Source of the DNA: CAWEQO01 sp963811225
GTDB taxonomy: Bacteria; Chloroflexota; Anaerolineae; Anaerolineales; Anaerolineaceae
Direction: 5' to 3'
Assembly (NCBI GenBank): GCA_963811225.1
Contig: CAWEQO010000012.1
Coordinates: 496,001-560,000 of the forward strand
DNA length: 64,000 nt
Shown: positions 16,690 through 25,718 of the stretch, in pieces
How the letters are laid out: each line of letters opens with the position of its first letter
How positions within the stretch are numbered: the stretch's first letter is position 1
Made by a program: the position numbers and the translations under genes
Notes under the pieces: generated by a model
The model's database searches: none
What the model was told of the DNA's origin: nothing
What the model saw: the letters and a program-made list of their open reading frames with translations, nothing else

Positions 16690-17654
16690 CGCTCTCGATG
16701 AAAAACGTGGAGAAGATTTCAAACGCCGTGATGGCCGAGGTTGGTCGGGCAGTGGTGGGAAAGCAGGCCGTGCTGGAAAAGATGATGGCGGCTATCCTGG
16801 CGCCCGGCGGGCATGTGCTCCTGGAAGATTACCCCGGTCTGGCGAAAACCCTGCTGGCGAACAGCTTCGCCACCGCCCTCGGCATGGATTTCAAGCGCAT
16901 CCAGTTCACCCCAGACCTGCTGCCCGGCGACATCACCGGCGGCTACATCTACGACCGCTCGAAGAACGCCTTTTCGCTGCGCCAGGGTCCCATGTTCGCC
17001 AACGTGGTCCTGGCGGACGAGATCAACCGCGCCTCGCCCAAGACCCAATCCGCTATGCTGGAGGCCATGCAAGAATACCAGGTGACCATCGATGGCGAGA
17101 CCATGCGCCTGCCCGATCCGTTCATCGTAGTGGCGACCCAAAATCCGATCGAATATGAGGGCACTTTCCCCTTGCCTGAGGCGCAGTTGGACCGCTTCAT
17201 GATGAAGCTGTCCATCGGCTATCCCTCATTAGAGGAAGAGCGTCAGATCCTGGTTAACCGCCGAGAGCGCCGCATGGACGCCTTCGCTCTACAGGCGGCC
17301 TGCAACGCCGAGACCCTGCTGGAAATGCGGCAGATGATCGAAGAGGTATACGTTGAGCCAGACATCGAGACTTACATCGTCCAACTGGTCGCGAAGACTC
17401 GAAATCACCGTCAGGTGATGGTAGGGTCCAGCCCACGCGGCGGGCTGGCGCTGCTCAAGCTGGCGCGCGCTGCTGCTGCTATGGAAGGCCGCGGCTATGT
17501 GCTGCCGGATGATGTGAAGAAATTCGCCCACCCGGTGCTGGAGCATCGCGTCATTCTCGAGCCCGAGCTGTGGAACGTCGGGCGAGCCGCCGCCGATGTC
17601 ATCGAGGACGTGCTGAACTCTGTGCCGGTGCCGGTGATGAAAGCGCAGCCCTGA
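16686..17654 (+). CDS. MoxR-family AAA+ ATPase
   Basis: The 322-aa ATPase overlaps the upstream stop (ATGA). Walker A is EDYPGLAKT near residue 50, Walker B is VLADEINRA, and sensor motifs TQNP and a C-terminal lid with SSPRGGLALLKLARA follow. Length and motifs are normal. MoxR proteins act as chaperones that activate or assemble partner proteins, usually with a DUF58 or VWA partner, which is the next gene here. Confidence 0.93.
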   Translation: MTLSMKNVEKISNAVMAEVGRAVVGKQAVLEKMMAAILAPGGHVLLEDYPGLAKTLLANSFATALGMDFKRIQFTPDLLPGDITGGYIYDRSKNAFSLRQGPMFANVVLADEINRASPKTQSAMLEAMQEYQVTIDGETMRLPDPFIVVATQNPIEYEGTFPLPEAQLDRFMMKLSIGYPSLEEERQILVNRRERRMDAFALQAACNAETLLEMRQMIEEVYVEPDIETYIVQLVAKTRNHRQVMVGSSPRGGLALLKLARAAAAMEGRGYVLPDDVKKFAHPVLEHRVILEPELWNVGRAAADVIEDVLNSVPVPVMKAQP

Positions 17655-18934
17655 TGGGGCGTTTCTGGCTGATCACCTGGCTGAGCGTCTTGCTCGTGCT
17701 GGTTGGGCTGGCAAGCCGCCAGGGCGCGCTCATTGCGCTGGCGCTGCCGCTGGTGATGTATATTGCCGCCTCCCTTCTGCTGATGCCCGACAAGGTGCAG
17801 GTGCAGATTGAGCGGTCTTTCGGCCGGGAAAGTGTTTCCGCCGGAACGCCGGTTGACGTCAAGCTCGCCGTCACCAATACCGGCTCCGCCCTGGAAGAGC
17901 TGCACATCACACAACCCCTGCCGGATGGTCTGCAGCCGACCGGGGATGAAAAGCCCGTCTGCCTGGCGCTGGAACCCGGCGAGCAAGTCGAATGGAGCGC
18001 TTCGCTAACCGGGCTGCGCGGACAGCATTCCTTGCCGCCGCTGCAAGTGCGCTCCCTCGATCCGCTGGGCGTCTTCCCAATCGAACTGGAAACCTCCGCA
18101 CCGGCCCGTCTGACCGTGCTGCCCGAGGTAATTCGTCTCAAGCGCATCCCCATCCATCCCACCCAAACCCGGCCCTACCCCGGCCCAATCCTCAGCCGCA
18201 AAGCCGGCCCTGGCACCGATTTCTTTGGACTACGCGAATATCAGACCGGTGACCCGCTGCGCTGGGTCAACTGGCGGGCCAGCGCCCGGCTGTCGGAAGA
18301 GCTGCTTACCAACGAATTCGAGCGTGAGCATATTGCCGATGTGGGCTTGATCTTGGATGCACGCCAACAGACGGATGTCCCCGGGCCTGAGCCGCTGTTC
18401 GAACACAGTGTACGGGCCGCAGCCGCGCTGGCGGACGCCTTCATCAGTGACGGCAATCGGGTAAGCCTGTTGATTTACGGCTACGGCGTCGACCAGACCT
18501 TCCCAGGTTACGGAAAGATCCAGCGCCGCCGCATTCTGCGGGCCCTGGCTCAGGCCACCACCGGCATGAACTACTCACTGAACAGCCTGGGCTACCTTCC
18601 AACCCGCCTGTTCCCCAGCCGCTCACAGCTGGTGATGATCAGCCCATTGAGCCTCAATGATGATCAGCCGCTCATCCGCCTGCGCGCCCTGGGATACGAA
18701 GTATTGATTGTGAGCCCTAACCCGGTCGATTTTCAAGCGCGGGTGCTACAGGGCATGCCTGGAATCGAAGAAGCGAAACGCCTGGCGCTGATGGAGCGCG
18801 AGATGCTGCTGCGCAAACTGCGCCGGGCCGGCATACAGGTGCTGGACTGGGACGTCAGCCAGCCCTTCGAGCGCTTCATCCACCCCGCACTGCGCCATCA
18901 GTCCGCGGCGCGCTTCTTGGGGAGGATTGCATGA
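17654..18934 (+). CDS. DUF58 domain membrane-anchored protein
   Basis: The start at ATG 17654 overlaps the MoxR stop by one base; the product is 426 aa. Two N-terminal membrane helices are followed by a beta-rich extracytoplasmic-type domain and the DUF58 signature (DFFGLREYQTGDPLRWVNWRAS). After that comes a VWA-like region starting VGLILDARQQTD. DUF58 proteins are the usual MoxR partner. The operon here lacks the transglutaminase gene often present with this set, at least up to the insertion sequence downstream. Confidence 0.9.
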   Translation: MGRFWLITWLSVLLVLVGLASRQGALIALALPLVMYIAASLLLMPDKVQVQIERSFGRESVSAGTPVDVKLAVTNTGSALEELHITQPLPDGLQPTGDEKPVCLALEPGEQVEWSASLTGLRGQHSLPPLQVRSLDPLGVFPIELETSAPARLTVLPEVIRLKRIPIHPTQTRPYPGPILSRKAGPGTDFFGLREYQTGDPLRWVNWRASARLSEELLTNEFEREHIADVGLILDARQQTDVPGPEPLFEHSVRAAAALADAFISDGNRVSLLIYGYGVDQTFPGYGKIQRRRILRALAQATTGMNYSLNSLGYLPTRLFPSRSQLVMISPLSLNDDQPLIRLRALGYEVLIVSPNPVDFQARVLQGMPGIEEAKRLALMEREMLLRKLRRAGIQVLDWDVSQPFERFIHPALRHQSAARFLGRIA

Positions 18935-19464
18935 AATTGGCTGGACTGATCCTGCGGATTTCTCAGATTGCCGCCGGCGCGCTGCTGGCCCTGGCCTACG
19001 GACTGGCCGGCCTGTGGCTGCCGGCGTTGGTCTTGCTTGTGGTCGCCGCCGGTTGGGCCATGGTAGTCCCCAGGCGACTGGACACCCTCAGTTCCTTTAT
19101 CTTTGCCTGCCTGGTGGTTGCAGGCGGTCTGGCGGCGCTGTTGAGCGCTCCTGCACCCTTGCTGGCGGTCGCTGTGATTGCCGCCCTGGCCGCCTGGGAC
19201 CTGGATCACTTCATCCGCCGCACCCGGGATGTCCAGATCCTTTCCGACACATCTCGGATCGAACGCGCCCACCTGCGTCGGCTGCTGCTGGTCTGCTGCC
19301 TGGGCCTGGCGCTGTCGGAAACCGCCTTGCTGGTGCGCATCCGGTTCAGCTTCGCGTTTGAGTTCTTTCTGGCGGCGCTGATGTTGATCGGTATCGGTCA
19401 GCTGGCGTCTTGGATCCAAAGAAAAATGAGCGCTACCGAGCGCGAACCGGCGAAAATAGAATAG
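18931..19464 (+). CDS. Small polytopic membrane protein ending the MoxR operon
   Basis: This 177-aa protein overlaps the DUF58 stop (ATGA). It has about five hydrophobic segments and a soluble linker with DHFIRRTRDVQILSD, and a polar tail. The family is not recognised. It is translationally coupled to DUF58. An IS66 element lies 70 bases downstream, so the operon may once have continued. Confidence 0.7.
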   Translation: MKLAGLILRISQIAAGALLALAYGLAGLWLPALVLLVVAAGWAMVVPRRLDTLSSFIFACLVVAGGLAALLSAPAPLLAVAVIAALAAWDLDHFIRRTRDVQILSDTSRIERAHLRRLLLVCCLGLALSETALLVRIRFSFAFEFFLAALMLIGIGQLASWIQRKMSATEREPAKIE

Positions 19465-19476
19465 AAGAAATTTTTG

Positions 19477-19518
19477 TGGCTGCTCAGACGGTGGTGTACA
19501 CCATCGTCTGAGCAGCCA
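19477..19518. terminator. 42-bp near-perfect palindrome after the MoxR operon
   Basis: The arms TGGCTGCTCAGACG and CGTCTGAGCAGCCA enclose a palindromic core, so almost all 42 bases pair with no loop. It follows the operon by 12 bases. Its CTGCTCAG word also occurs in the nearby IS66 terminal repeat, perhaps by chance. Confidence 0.65.
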
Positions 19519-19535
19519 TTAATTGTTTATTATTT

Positions 19536-21092
19536 GTAACTGCTCAGGCATTAACCTGAAGAACATTGCCAAAAACAGAAAAGCCAGTGAAAATAGAGGA
19601 GATGGAACCGATCAAACTGCCCAGTGAAGAAGAAATCCGCGCCATCTACCGGCAAGGGGAAGAGGCAATGGTAACATTTGTGGGCAGCCTGACAGGGGTG
19701 GTGCAAGCGCTAAGTGGAAGGGTGCAGGCGCTAGAAGATCAACTGGCAAAAAACAGCCACAACAGCGGGAAGCCACCCTCTAGCGATGGGTTGAAAAAGA
19801 AACCCAAAAGCTTGCGACACAAGAGCGGCAAGAAAAGTGGTGGGCAACCGGGGCATCCTGGCAACACACTTCAGGCGGTCGCCCATCCAGACCATGTTCA
19901 AACCCATCCGGTGCGCCGCTGCCAGCATTGCCAGGCATCATTAGAAGACACACCAGCCCAGGAGTACGAGAAGCGGCAGGTGTTCGATCTGCCACCGGTA
20001 CAGGTGGAAGTGACCGAACATCAGGCGGAGATCAAAGAATGCCCTCTCTGTCATCAGCTCACGACAGCGGACTTTCCGCCAGAGGTCAGCCAGCCGGTGC
20101 AGTATGGCGAACGGCTCAAAGCGCAAATGGTGTACTTCCACCAGCAGCATTTCGTGCCATTGGAACGTACGGCTGAGATCATCGAAGATCTGTATGGTCA
20201 ACGGGTGAGCGAAGGCACGATTGTCGAAGCCTGCAATACCCTGGCCCAACAGGTGCAGCCGGTCTACCAGGCGATCAAAGCGGAACTGCAGGAAACAGAG
20301 GGAACGGGGCATTTTGATGAGACCGGCGGGCGAGTGGAGAAAATCTTATGGTGGTTCCACGTGGTTTGCACGCAGTTGCTGACCTACTATGAGCCGCATA
20401 CCAAACGAGGCAAACAAGCCTTGGAAGCCATCGGCATCTTCCCCCAGTTCCACGGCACGGCGGTGCATGACGGCTACCGCTCCTATTTCCAGTACAATGA
20501 TGTGCGTCATGGCCTGTGCAATGCCCATCACCTGCGCGAGCTCATCTTCATCTTAGAGCAGTATCAGCAGAGTTGGGCCGAAGAGATGATCCGCCTGTTA
20601 TTGGAGATCAAAGCTGCCGTGGAAACGGCGCAGCCCCAGCAGGATCACTTATCTCCAGCCCAAATTGCCGGCTTTGAAGCCCGCTACGATGCCATTCTTA
20701 CAGCCGGCCTTCAGGCCAACTCGGTTTCTCTCCCTCCCGAGCCACCTCCTAAGAAACGGGGCAAACCCAAACAGCATCCGGCCAAAAACTTACTCGATCG
20801 TTTGCAGTTGCGCAAGCGTGAAACACTGGCTTTTATGTATGATTTTAAGGTGCCGTTTGACAATAACCAGGCCGAACGCGACTTGCGTATGGTCAAACTC
20901 AAGCAAAAGGTGTCAGGTTGTTTTCGCTCCCAAGACGGTGCCAAGACCTTTTGCCAGACTCGCAGCTACATCTCTACCGCCCGCAAAAATGGCCAACGCG
21001 TTTTGGATGTGCTGCAACTGGCTTTTTCTGGTGTGCCCTATGCTCCGCCTTTTCTTCAGGCTCGACTTCTCATCCAATGCCTGAGCAGTTAC
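19536..21092 (+). mobile_element. IS66-family insertion sequence with 8-bp target duplication
   Basis: The ends are the 17-base inverted repeat GTAACTGCTCAGGCATT (19536-19552) and its exact complement at 21076-21092. The terminal GTAA is typical of IS66. Flanks TATTATTT (19528-19535) and AATTATTT (21093-21100) match at seven of eight positions, as expected for an 8-bp target duplication. The element is about 1557 bp with one transposase gene, which suggests the single-ORF ISBst12-like group. Confidence 0.88.
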
Positions 21093-21134
21093 AATTATTT
21101 TTATAATAAGATTTTAATCCACAAGGGGTTGTAG
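19566..21134 (+). CDS. IS66-family transposase (TnpC type)
   Basis: The best start is TTG 19566; the product is 522 aa. An N-terminal coiled region is followed by NSHNSGKPPSSDG and KSGGQPGHPG, a zinc-finger-like HPVRRCQHCQ...CPLCHQ segment, and the DDE-type core with HFDETGGRV, VHDGYRSYF and the C-terminal DNNQAERDLRMVKLKQKVSGCFRS. All hallmark segments look intact. The frame has no stop before the right end of the element. It reads through the inverted repeat and ends at a TAG 40 bases into flanking DNA, adding about 14 foreign residues (YNYFYNK and following). Confidence 0.93.
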   Translation: MPKTEKPVKIEEMEPIKLPSEEEIRAIYRQGEEAMVTFVGSLTGVVQALSGRVQALEDQLAKNSHNSGKPPSSDGLKKKPKSLRHKSGKKSGGQPGHPGNTLQAVAHPDHVQTHPVRRCQHCQASLEDTPAQEYEKRQVFDLPPVQVEVTEHQAEIKECPLCHQLTTADFPPEVSQPVQYGERLKAQMVYFHQQHFVPLERTAEIIEDLYGQRVSEGTIVEACNTLAQQVQPVYQAIKAELQETEGTGHFDETGGRVEKILWWFHVVCTQLLTYYEPHTKRGKQALEAIGIFPQFHGTAVHDGYRSYFQYNDVRHGLCNAHHLRELIFILEQYQQSWAEEMIRLLLEIKAAVETAQPQQDHLSPAQIAGFEARYDAILTAGLQANSVSLPPEPPPKKRGKPKQHPAKNLLDRLQLRKRETLAFMYDFKVPFDNNQAERDLRMVKLKQKVSGCFRSQDGAKTFCQTRSYISTARKNGQRVLDVLQLAFSGVPYAPPFLQARLLIQCLSSYNYFYNKILIHKGL

Positions 21135-21343
21135 GATTTTATAACTTAAGGGATAATTTAGGCCGGTTTCCTATCCAATCGTATTCGTCGCCGCGCGCCA
21201 CGCAACTGCTCTATGAGACGCTTACAGGACAATTTCTCCTCGGATCAACTCTCTCTTCTGAAACATGTGAGCTGTTGCCATCGTGCCCGCGCAAAAATCA
21301 TCACAAGCTGCTTGATTTAGTGGAAGAAACTCGGGTATAGATC

Positions 21344-23782
21344 ATGGGAATAATGGAAATAAAGGATATGACACGCCAGGAAGAAACTGCTGACTTGGAC
21401 GAGAGAATCAACCAGTTGGAACAGCAGCTTGCTGAAGCAAAAGCTGCACTGCACGCACAGCAATCGCTGCAGTTTGAGGAAAACAACCAGGGCATCCTTC
21501 CGCCAACCGAAACCTGGCAGCGATTCCGTGAAGCCCTGGATAATCTTCCCGAAGTTTTGGTCATTTACGATCACGATCTGCGCATTCTGTATATCAATCA
21601 GGCGACGGAAAAGATCAGCGGCCGCCCGGTATCCGATTACATTGGAAAGCTCGAATCGGAAGTCTGGCCGCCCGAGGTTTACCAAATCTGGCAGCCGGCG
21701 CTGCGGGCAGCCCGGGATTTGGGAACCGTCCAATCACTCGATTTCGAGTTCCAGCAAACCGAGGAAAATAAACGCTATCTCCACATCACCTGTGTTCCCT
21801 TAAAAGATTCCGATGGCAACGTTCGCGAGATCGTCGGGATGACCGAAGACCTGACCGAGCGAAAGCAGGCCGAAGAAGCCAGCCAGGAATCGTATTCCCT
21901 GCTGAGAGGCATTACCGAAACTTCGGCGAACCTGATCGCCGCGGTCGATACCGATTTAAAGTACATCTGGTTCAACCAGGCATATTTTGAGGAGTTTAAG
22001 CAGATATTTGGCGTAGAGCTCAAATTGGGTGACAGCCTGAAAGATCGGTTGGCGCACCTGCCGGAAGAGCAAAAGAATGCCGTCTCTCTCTGGCAGCGAG
22101 TGCTGCAAGGTGAAACCATCTCCAGTACTGCCGAGTTCGGCGACTACAGCCGTACGCGTAAAGACTATGACATGCGCTTTAGCCCGATCTACGACCAAGA
22201 TGGTCAAATTATCGGCGCAGGCGAGATTGCATCGGACGTTACGCAACGTGCCAAAGCCGAGCAAGCGCTCCAGGAAAGTGAAATACGCTACCGATCGTTA
22301 TTCAACAATATGTCGGAAGGCTTTGCGATGGGCGAGGCTATCCTGGACGAATCCGGCCGGCCGCAAGACTTTCGCTTCCTGGCGGTCAACGATGCCTTCG
22401 AACGCCAGACCGGGCTGCACTCAGATATTATCGGCCAGCCCGCCACAAAAGCCCTTCCGCAGCTGGAACAATCCTGGATCGATACGTATTGTCGTGTTGC
22501 TTCCAGCCGCGAACCCACCTCCTTCCGGCGCTTCAACGTCGATACCAATCGTTCCTACGATGTCTACTGCTTCAGCCCGGCCGAGGGACGCTTTGCGATC
22601 TTATTCCTCGACGTTACCGAGAATGAGGAATATGCAGAAGCACTGCGGGCAAGTGAAGAGCGCTTCCGCTTTGTGATCGAAAACTCGCTGGACGTCGCCT
22701 ACCGGCGCAACTTGCAAACCGACCGCTACGATTACATGAGCCCGGTGGTCGAGCAGGTGCTGGGATTCTCAGCGGAAGAGATGAACGCGATGAGTATGGC
22801 AAAGGTTAACGAACGCATTCATCCAGACGATGGTCATTCGATTGAGACTGCATTGATCCAGGCCTCTCAGGCCGGGAAGGGTAAACTGGAATACCGCTTC
22901 CGGCGTAAAGATGGAGAGTATGTCTGGATCGCCGATCACATCAGGGTAGTCAATGACGAGGACGGCGCTCCATTGTATCGCAGCGGCATTCTGCGCGACA
23001 TCACCGACAAGAAGAACCATGAGCAGGCGCTGCGCGAGTTGAATGACACCCTGGAAGAGCGCGTGCGCGAGCGCACAGATGCACTGCAGTGCGAGATCGA
23101 AGAGCGAAAGCAGATTGAGGCCGAGTTGGTGGAAATCCGCAAGCGCAACGCTGAAAACCTGGAAGAAGAGCGCCGGCAGCTCTCACAGGAAGTCCACGAC
23201 GGCGCAATGCAAGATTTGTACGCCTTGAGCTATGACATCAGTGGATTAGACCCCAAGATGGCTCCTGAACAGGCTGAGGTGATCTACAGGGAGCTGCAGG
23301 ACCGTATCCTGGAAATCACCAACACGCTGCGACAAATCTCGCGCGGCCTGCGTCCGGCCGTCCTGGACCAGTTCGGCCTGGAAAAGGCGATCAAGGATCA
23401 CATTGGAAACATCCTGCGGGAAAATAACAACTTGCAAGTGAAGCTCGAATTATCGCCGGATAAAGACCTGCTGCCCAGCCTGGTGCGCCTGTCCCTGTTC
23501 CGCATCTTCCAAACCGCCGTGGGCAACATCCTGCGCCATTCCGGGGCCACTTCCGTCGTGGTGCGCTTGCAGCTTGACGAACATGCCGGTACGGTCGTGC
23601 TGGAGGTCCAGGATAACGGTAAGGGCTTCCTGCTGCCGCAGCGCTGGATCAATTTGGTGCGAGAAGGCCACTTAGGCCTGGCGGGCGCCAACGAACGTGC
23701 CGAAGACATCGGGGGGCAGTTGCAGATCATCACTGCCCCCGGCCAGGGCACACTGATCCGGGTCACTGCCCCCCTGCATTAA
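21344..23782 (+). CDS. Orphan histidine kinase with four PAS domains
   Basis: This 812-aa protein has no membrane segment. After a coiled region, four PAS units follow (about 60-175, 185-300, 315-425, 435-560), with PAC-type endings such as GMTEDLTERKQAEE and GILRDITDKKN. A second coiled coil leads to a HisKA_3 dimerisation domain with SQEVHDGAMQ, His618 being the phosphoacceptor. A C-terminal HATPase domain has VQDNGKG. This is the NarL-type kinase layout, probably cytoplasmic and redox- or ligand-sensing. No response regulator gene is adjacent. The IS66 element upstream may have separated it from former neighbours. Confidence 0.92.
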   Translation: MGIMEIKDMTRQEETADLDERINQLEQQLAEAKAALHAQQSLQFEENNQGILPPTETWQRFREALDNLPEVLVIYDHDLRILYINQATEKISGRPVSDYIGKLESEVWPPEVYQIWQPALRAARDLGTVQSLDFEFQQTEENKRYLHITCVPLKDSDGNVREIVGMTEDLTERKQAEEASQESYSLLRGITETSANLIAAVDTDLKYIWFNQAYFEEFKQIFGVELKLGDSLKDRLAHLPEEQKNAVSLWQRVLQGETISSTAEFGDYSRTRKDYDMRFSPIYDQDGQIIGAGEIASDVTQRAKAEQALQESEIRYRSLFNNMSEGFAMGEAILDESGRPQDFRFLAVNDAFERQTGLHSDIIGQPATKALPQLEQSWIDTYCRVASSREPTSFRRFNVDTNRSYDVYCFSPAEGRFAILFLDVTENEEYAEALRASEERFRFVIENSLDVAYRRNLQTDRYDYMSPVVEQVLGFSAEEMNAMSMAKVNERIHPDDGHSIETALIQASQAGKGKLEYRFRRKDGEYVWIADHIRVVNDEDGAPLYRSGILRDITDKKNHEQALRELNDTLEERVRERTDALQCEIEERKQIEAELVEIRKRNAENLEEERRQLSQEVHDGAMQDLYALSYDISGLDPKMAPEQAEVIYRELQDRILEITNTLRQISRGLRPAVLDQFGLEKAIKDHIGNILRENNNLQVKLELSPDKDLLPSLVRLSLFRIFQTAVGNILRHSGATSVVVRLQLDEHAGTVVLEVQDNGKGFLLPQRWINLVREGHLGLAGANERAEDIGGQLQIITAPGQGTLIRVTAPLH

Positions 23783-23787
23783 AAAAA

Positions 23788-23826
23788 TCCCCCCTTCCTA
23801 TCGCTTCAAGAGAGGAAGGGGGGATT
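23788..23826. terminator. Bidirectional terminator between histidine kinase and GH16 no. 1
   Basis: CCCCCCTTCCT pairs with AGGAAGGGGGG around a short loop, with an A-run on one side and TTAG on the other. It serves the converging kinase and GH16 genes. The same hairpin recurs at 25626-25661. Confidence 0.85.
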
Positions 23827-23845
23827 AGATTAACGGTCGTGCTTT

Positions 23846-25345
23846 CTACTGGTTGACAGCCTGGTACACGTGCACGTAGTCGTACTCGGCCTGACCGGGG
23901 AAGCGGGTGCTGCTGTTGGGAATGCCGCCCCAGTCTGCTGCGTTGTAAGCGCCTGCCCGCAGGCTGACGTACATGTCAATCGTCGGTGGGCTCTCGTAGC
24001 CAGAGGTCGGGCTGTAGGTCGGCTTGCCATCCACAAAGAACTGGATCGGCTTGCCCGGCAGCCACAACACCCCGTAGGTATGCCACTGGTTGTAGTCCAG
24101 GGTGTAATACTGGTGGTCCGACTTGTGCGTCCCGGCCGAGTCACGGAAGTGATTGGCCTGGTAGACTGCGCCCGGATGGTGTGTCACGATCTCATTATCG
24201 ATCTCAGGCGGCCAGCGGTCCACTCCGCATATCCAGAAGTTCGCCCAGAAACCCGGACCCACGAAATTGTACTTGATGCGGGCTTCGTAGTAGCCGTACA
24301 GGTTGCGCCGGGAGCTGCCGTTGGATTCCAGCATGCCGCCGGTATAGTTGGCGCCGTTGTATGATTCCTGCTTGACCGTCAGCTTCAGGGTCCCGTTGGA
24401 CACCGCCACGTTGCGAGGGATGTACCAGGTCTTATTGGGATCCTCAGGGCGGGTCAGATTGTTGATCTTCCACTTGCCGGTGTCCACCGAGCTGCCGCTG
24501 AACTCGTCACCCCAGCGCAGCGCCCACTTCTGGCCGTTGGGGGCCGCAGGTAGGCCGCCGCTGCTGGGCGGTGTTGTCGGCGCTACGGTCGGCCGCTGGG
24601 TTGGGGCAGCTGTCGGTTGTCGTTGTGGGCCCTGACCGTAGAGGCTGGCATTGAAGACCATGTTCTTGCTATCCTTGGCGCATTGATGGACTTCCACTGC
24701 CAGTACATTCTTGCCCGAATGCAATAACGAGGTGGGAATATCGACAATGGTGTTGATGTCCGCAGTGGAACATGTACTCGCCAGGGTATCGTAGCCGGGG
24801 CGGGACGAACTCATGTTTGGGTGGGCGATCATCGTGCCGTTCAGCCAGACGTAGGCGCCATCATCGTGCAGCAATTGCATCGTGAGCGACGTAATCTGGC
24901 TTGGATCTTTGATCGAGAAAGCCTTGCGGAAGTAGGTGGTGATGAAGCGGTTGTTCTGCTTGCCGCCAAAGGTCACTTTGGTGGCCTGGTTGCCGCGACC
25001 GTTGCCATAACCTAACGGCGCTCGGCCTTTCAGCCAACTCCCGTCGCTGAAACTTGCATTGATCCAGTTTTCGTTCGGGCTTTTCTGCTTGGCAAAATAC
25101 TTCCATACGGTGTTTTTAGCGACAAATGAGGTCGCTCCGGCTGGAGTCGAGGGTAAAGTGGGAATGGATAATTTCTTCCCAATCATGCCGGCTGCATCGG
25201 AGGATGCTGCGACAATGTTTTGTGTTGAATTCGCGTATCCCCCTTTTGCAACAACCGGGCGAGCAGTTTTCGGGTAGGCAACCATACCTACCGCCATGAT
25301 GCTCGCCAATCCCCATAAAGTTACTTTCTTCAAGAGGTTGTGCAT
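23846..25345 (-). CDS. Secreted GH16 glycoside hydrolase with one accessory module (copy 1)
   Basis: This 499-aa protein has a signal peptide at 1-33 (MHNLLKKVTLWGLASIM and following). Residues about 65-235 are a jelly-roll-type accessory module (WKYFAKQK, TTYFRKAF, LLHDDGAYVWLNG, KNVLAVEVHQC). A PTAAPTQRPTVAPTTPP linker leads to a GH16 domain from about 270 to the end. The catalytic motif is EIDNE at 381-385 (nucleophile E381, acid/base E385). GH16 enzymes cleave beta-1,3/1,4 glucans or galactans such as laminarin, lichenan, carrageenan or agar; the substrate is not decidable here. The last part of about 250 residues is encoded by DNA identical to copy 2. Confidence 0.92.
   Translation of the reverse strand: MHNLLKKVTLWGLASIMAVGMVAYPKTARPVVAKGGYANSTQNIVAASSDAAGMIGKKLSIPTLPSTPAGATSFVAKNTVWKYFAKQKSPNENWINASFSDGSWLKGRAPLGYGNGRGNQATKVTFGGKQNNRFITTYFRKAFSIKDPSQITSLTMQLLHDDGAYVWLNGTMIAHPNMSSSRPGYDTLASTCSTADINTIVDIPTSLLHSGKNVLAVEVHQCAKDSKNMVFNASLYGQGPQRQPTAAPTQRPTVAPTTPPSSGGLPAAPNGQKWALRWGDEFSGSSVDTGKWKINNLTRPEDPNKTWYIPRNVAVSNGTLKLTVKQESYNGANYTGGMLESNGSSRRNLYGYYEARIKYNFVGPGFWANFWICGVDRWPPEIDNEIVTHHPGAVYQANHFRDSAGTHKSDHQYYTLDYNQWHTYGVLWLPGKPIQFFVDGKPTYSPTSGYESPPTIDMYVSLRAGAYNAADWGGIPNSSTRFPGQAEYDYVHVYQAVNQ
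23847..24604 (-). repeat. 758-bp direct repeat, copy A (GH16 catalytic domain)
   Basis: This stretch and 25720-26477 appear identical base for base by eye, at a constant offset of 1873. They cover the whole GH16 catalytic domain and end inside the Thr/Pro linker. The identity implies recent duplication or ongoing gene conversion. Confidence 0.85.
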
Positions 25346-25621
25346 CGGATACTCCTATATTTTGATGTGGTTACAACGTTCGGCTGAATGGGGGGAACAA
25401 AGGTGGGCTGCAGTGTAGGGAGGGATGAAGTTCCTAAACAACCCGTAACCAAAACTCGGGAACAAGAAGCGATGTTGGCCAGTATATCAAGAAAGTAAGC
25501 GATATGGAAGATAAAAATTATAAATCCGGTAGGTTTTGGTAATGTTGTAATTATTTCGTAATAATTTTGTAATTAATGTTACTCAGTGCTGCGATCCTCA
25601 ACGAGTGGAGCGGGAGCAAGA
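25346..25621. other. Upstream region of GH16 copy 1
   Basis: This 276-base gap has no gene. It contains an AT-rich stretch (about 25500-25580, with repeated TAATTTTGTAAT-like words) that probably holds the promoter of GH16 copy 1 on the minus strand, but I cannot choose convincing -35 and -10 boxes. Confidence 0.4.
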
Positions 25622-25661
25622 AAATCCCCCCTTCCTATCGCTTCAAGAGAGGAAGGGGGGG
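25622..25661 (-). terminator. Terminator of GH16 no. 2
   Basis: The hairpin repeats the arms seen at 23788-23826 (CCCCCCTTCCT/AGGAAGGGGGG) and lies downstream of the copy 2 stop. It was evidently duplicated with the gene. Confidence 0.8.
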
Positions 25662-25718
25662 TGATTGGTGCAGAGATCATTCTCATAGATCCCTACACCT
25701 GCTGTATTTGCGATTGGC

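Noticed and set aside
16051..19464. Methanol-oxidation (mox) cluster
   Set aside because: MoxR/DUF58/DUF4129 operons are widespread and no methanol dehydrogenase gene is present.
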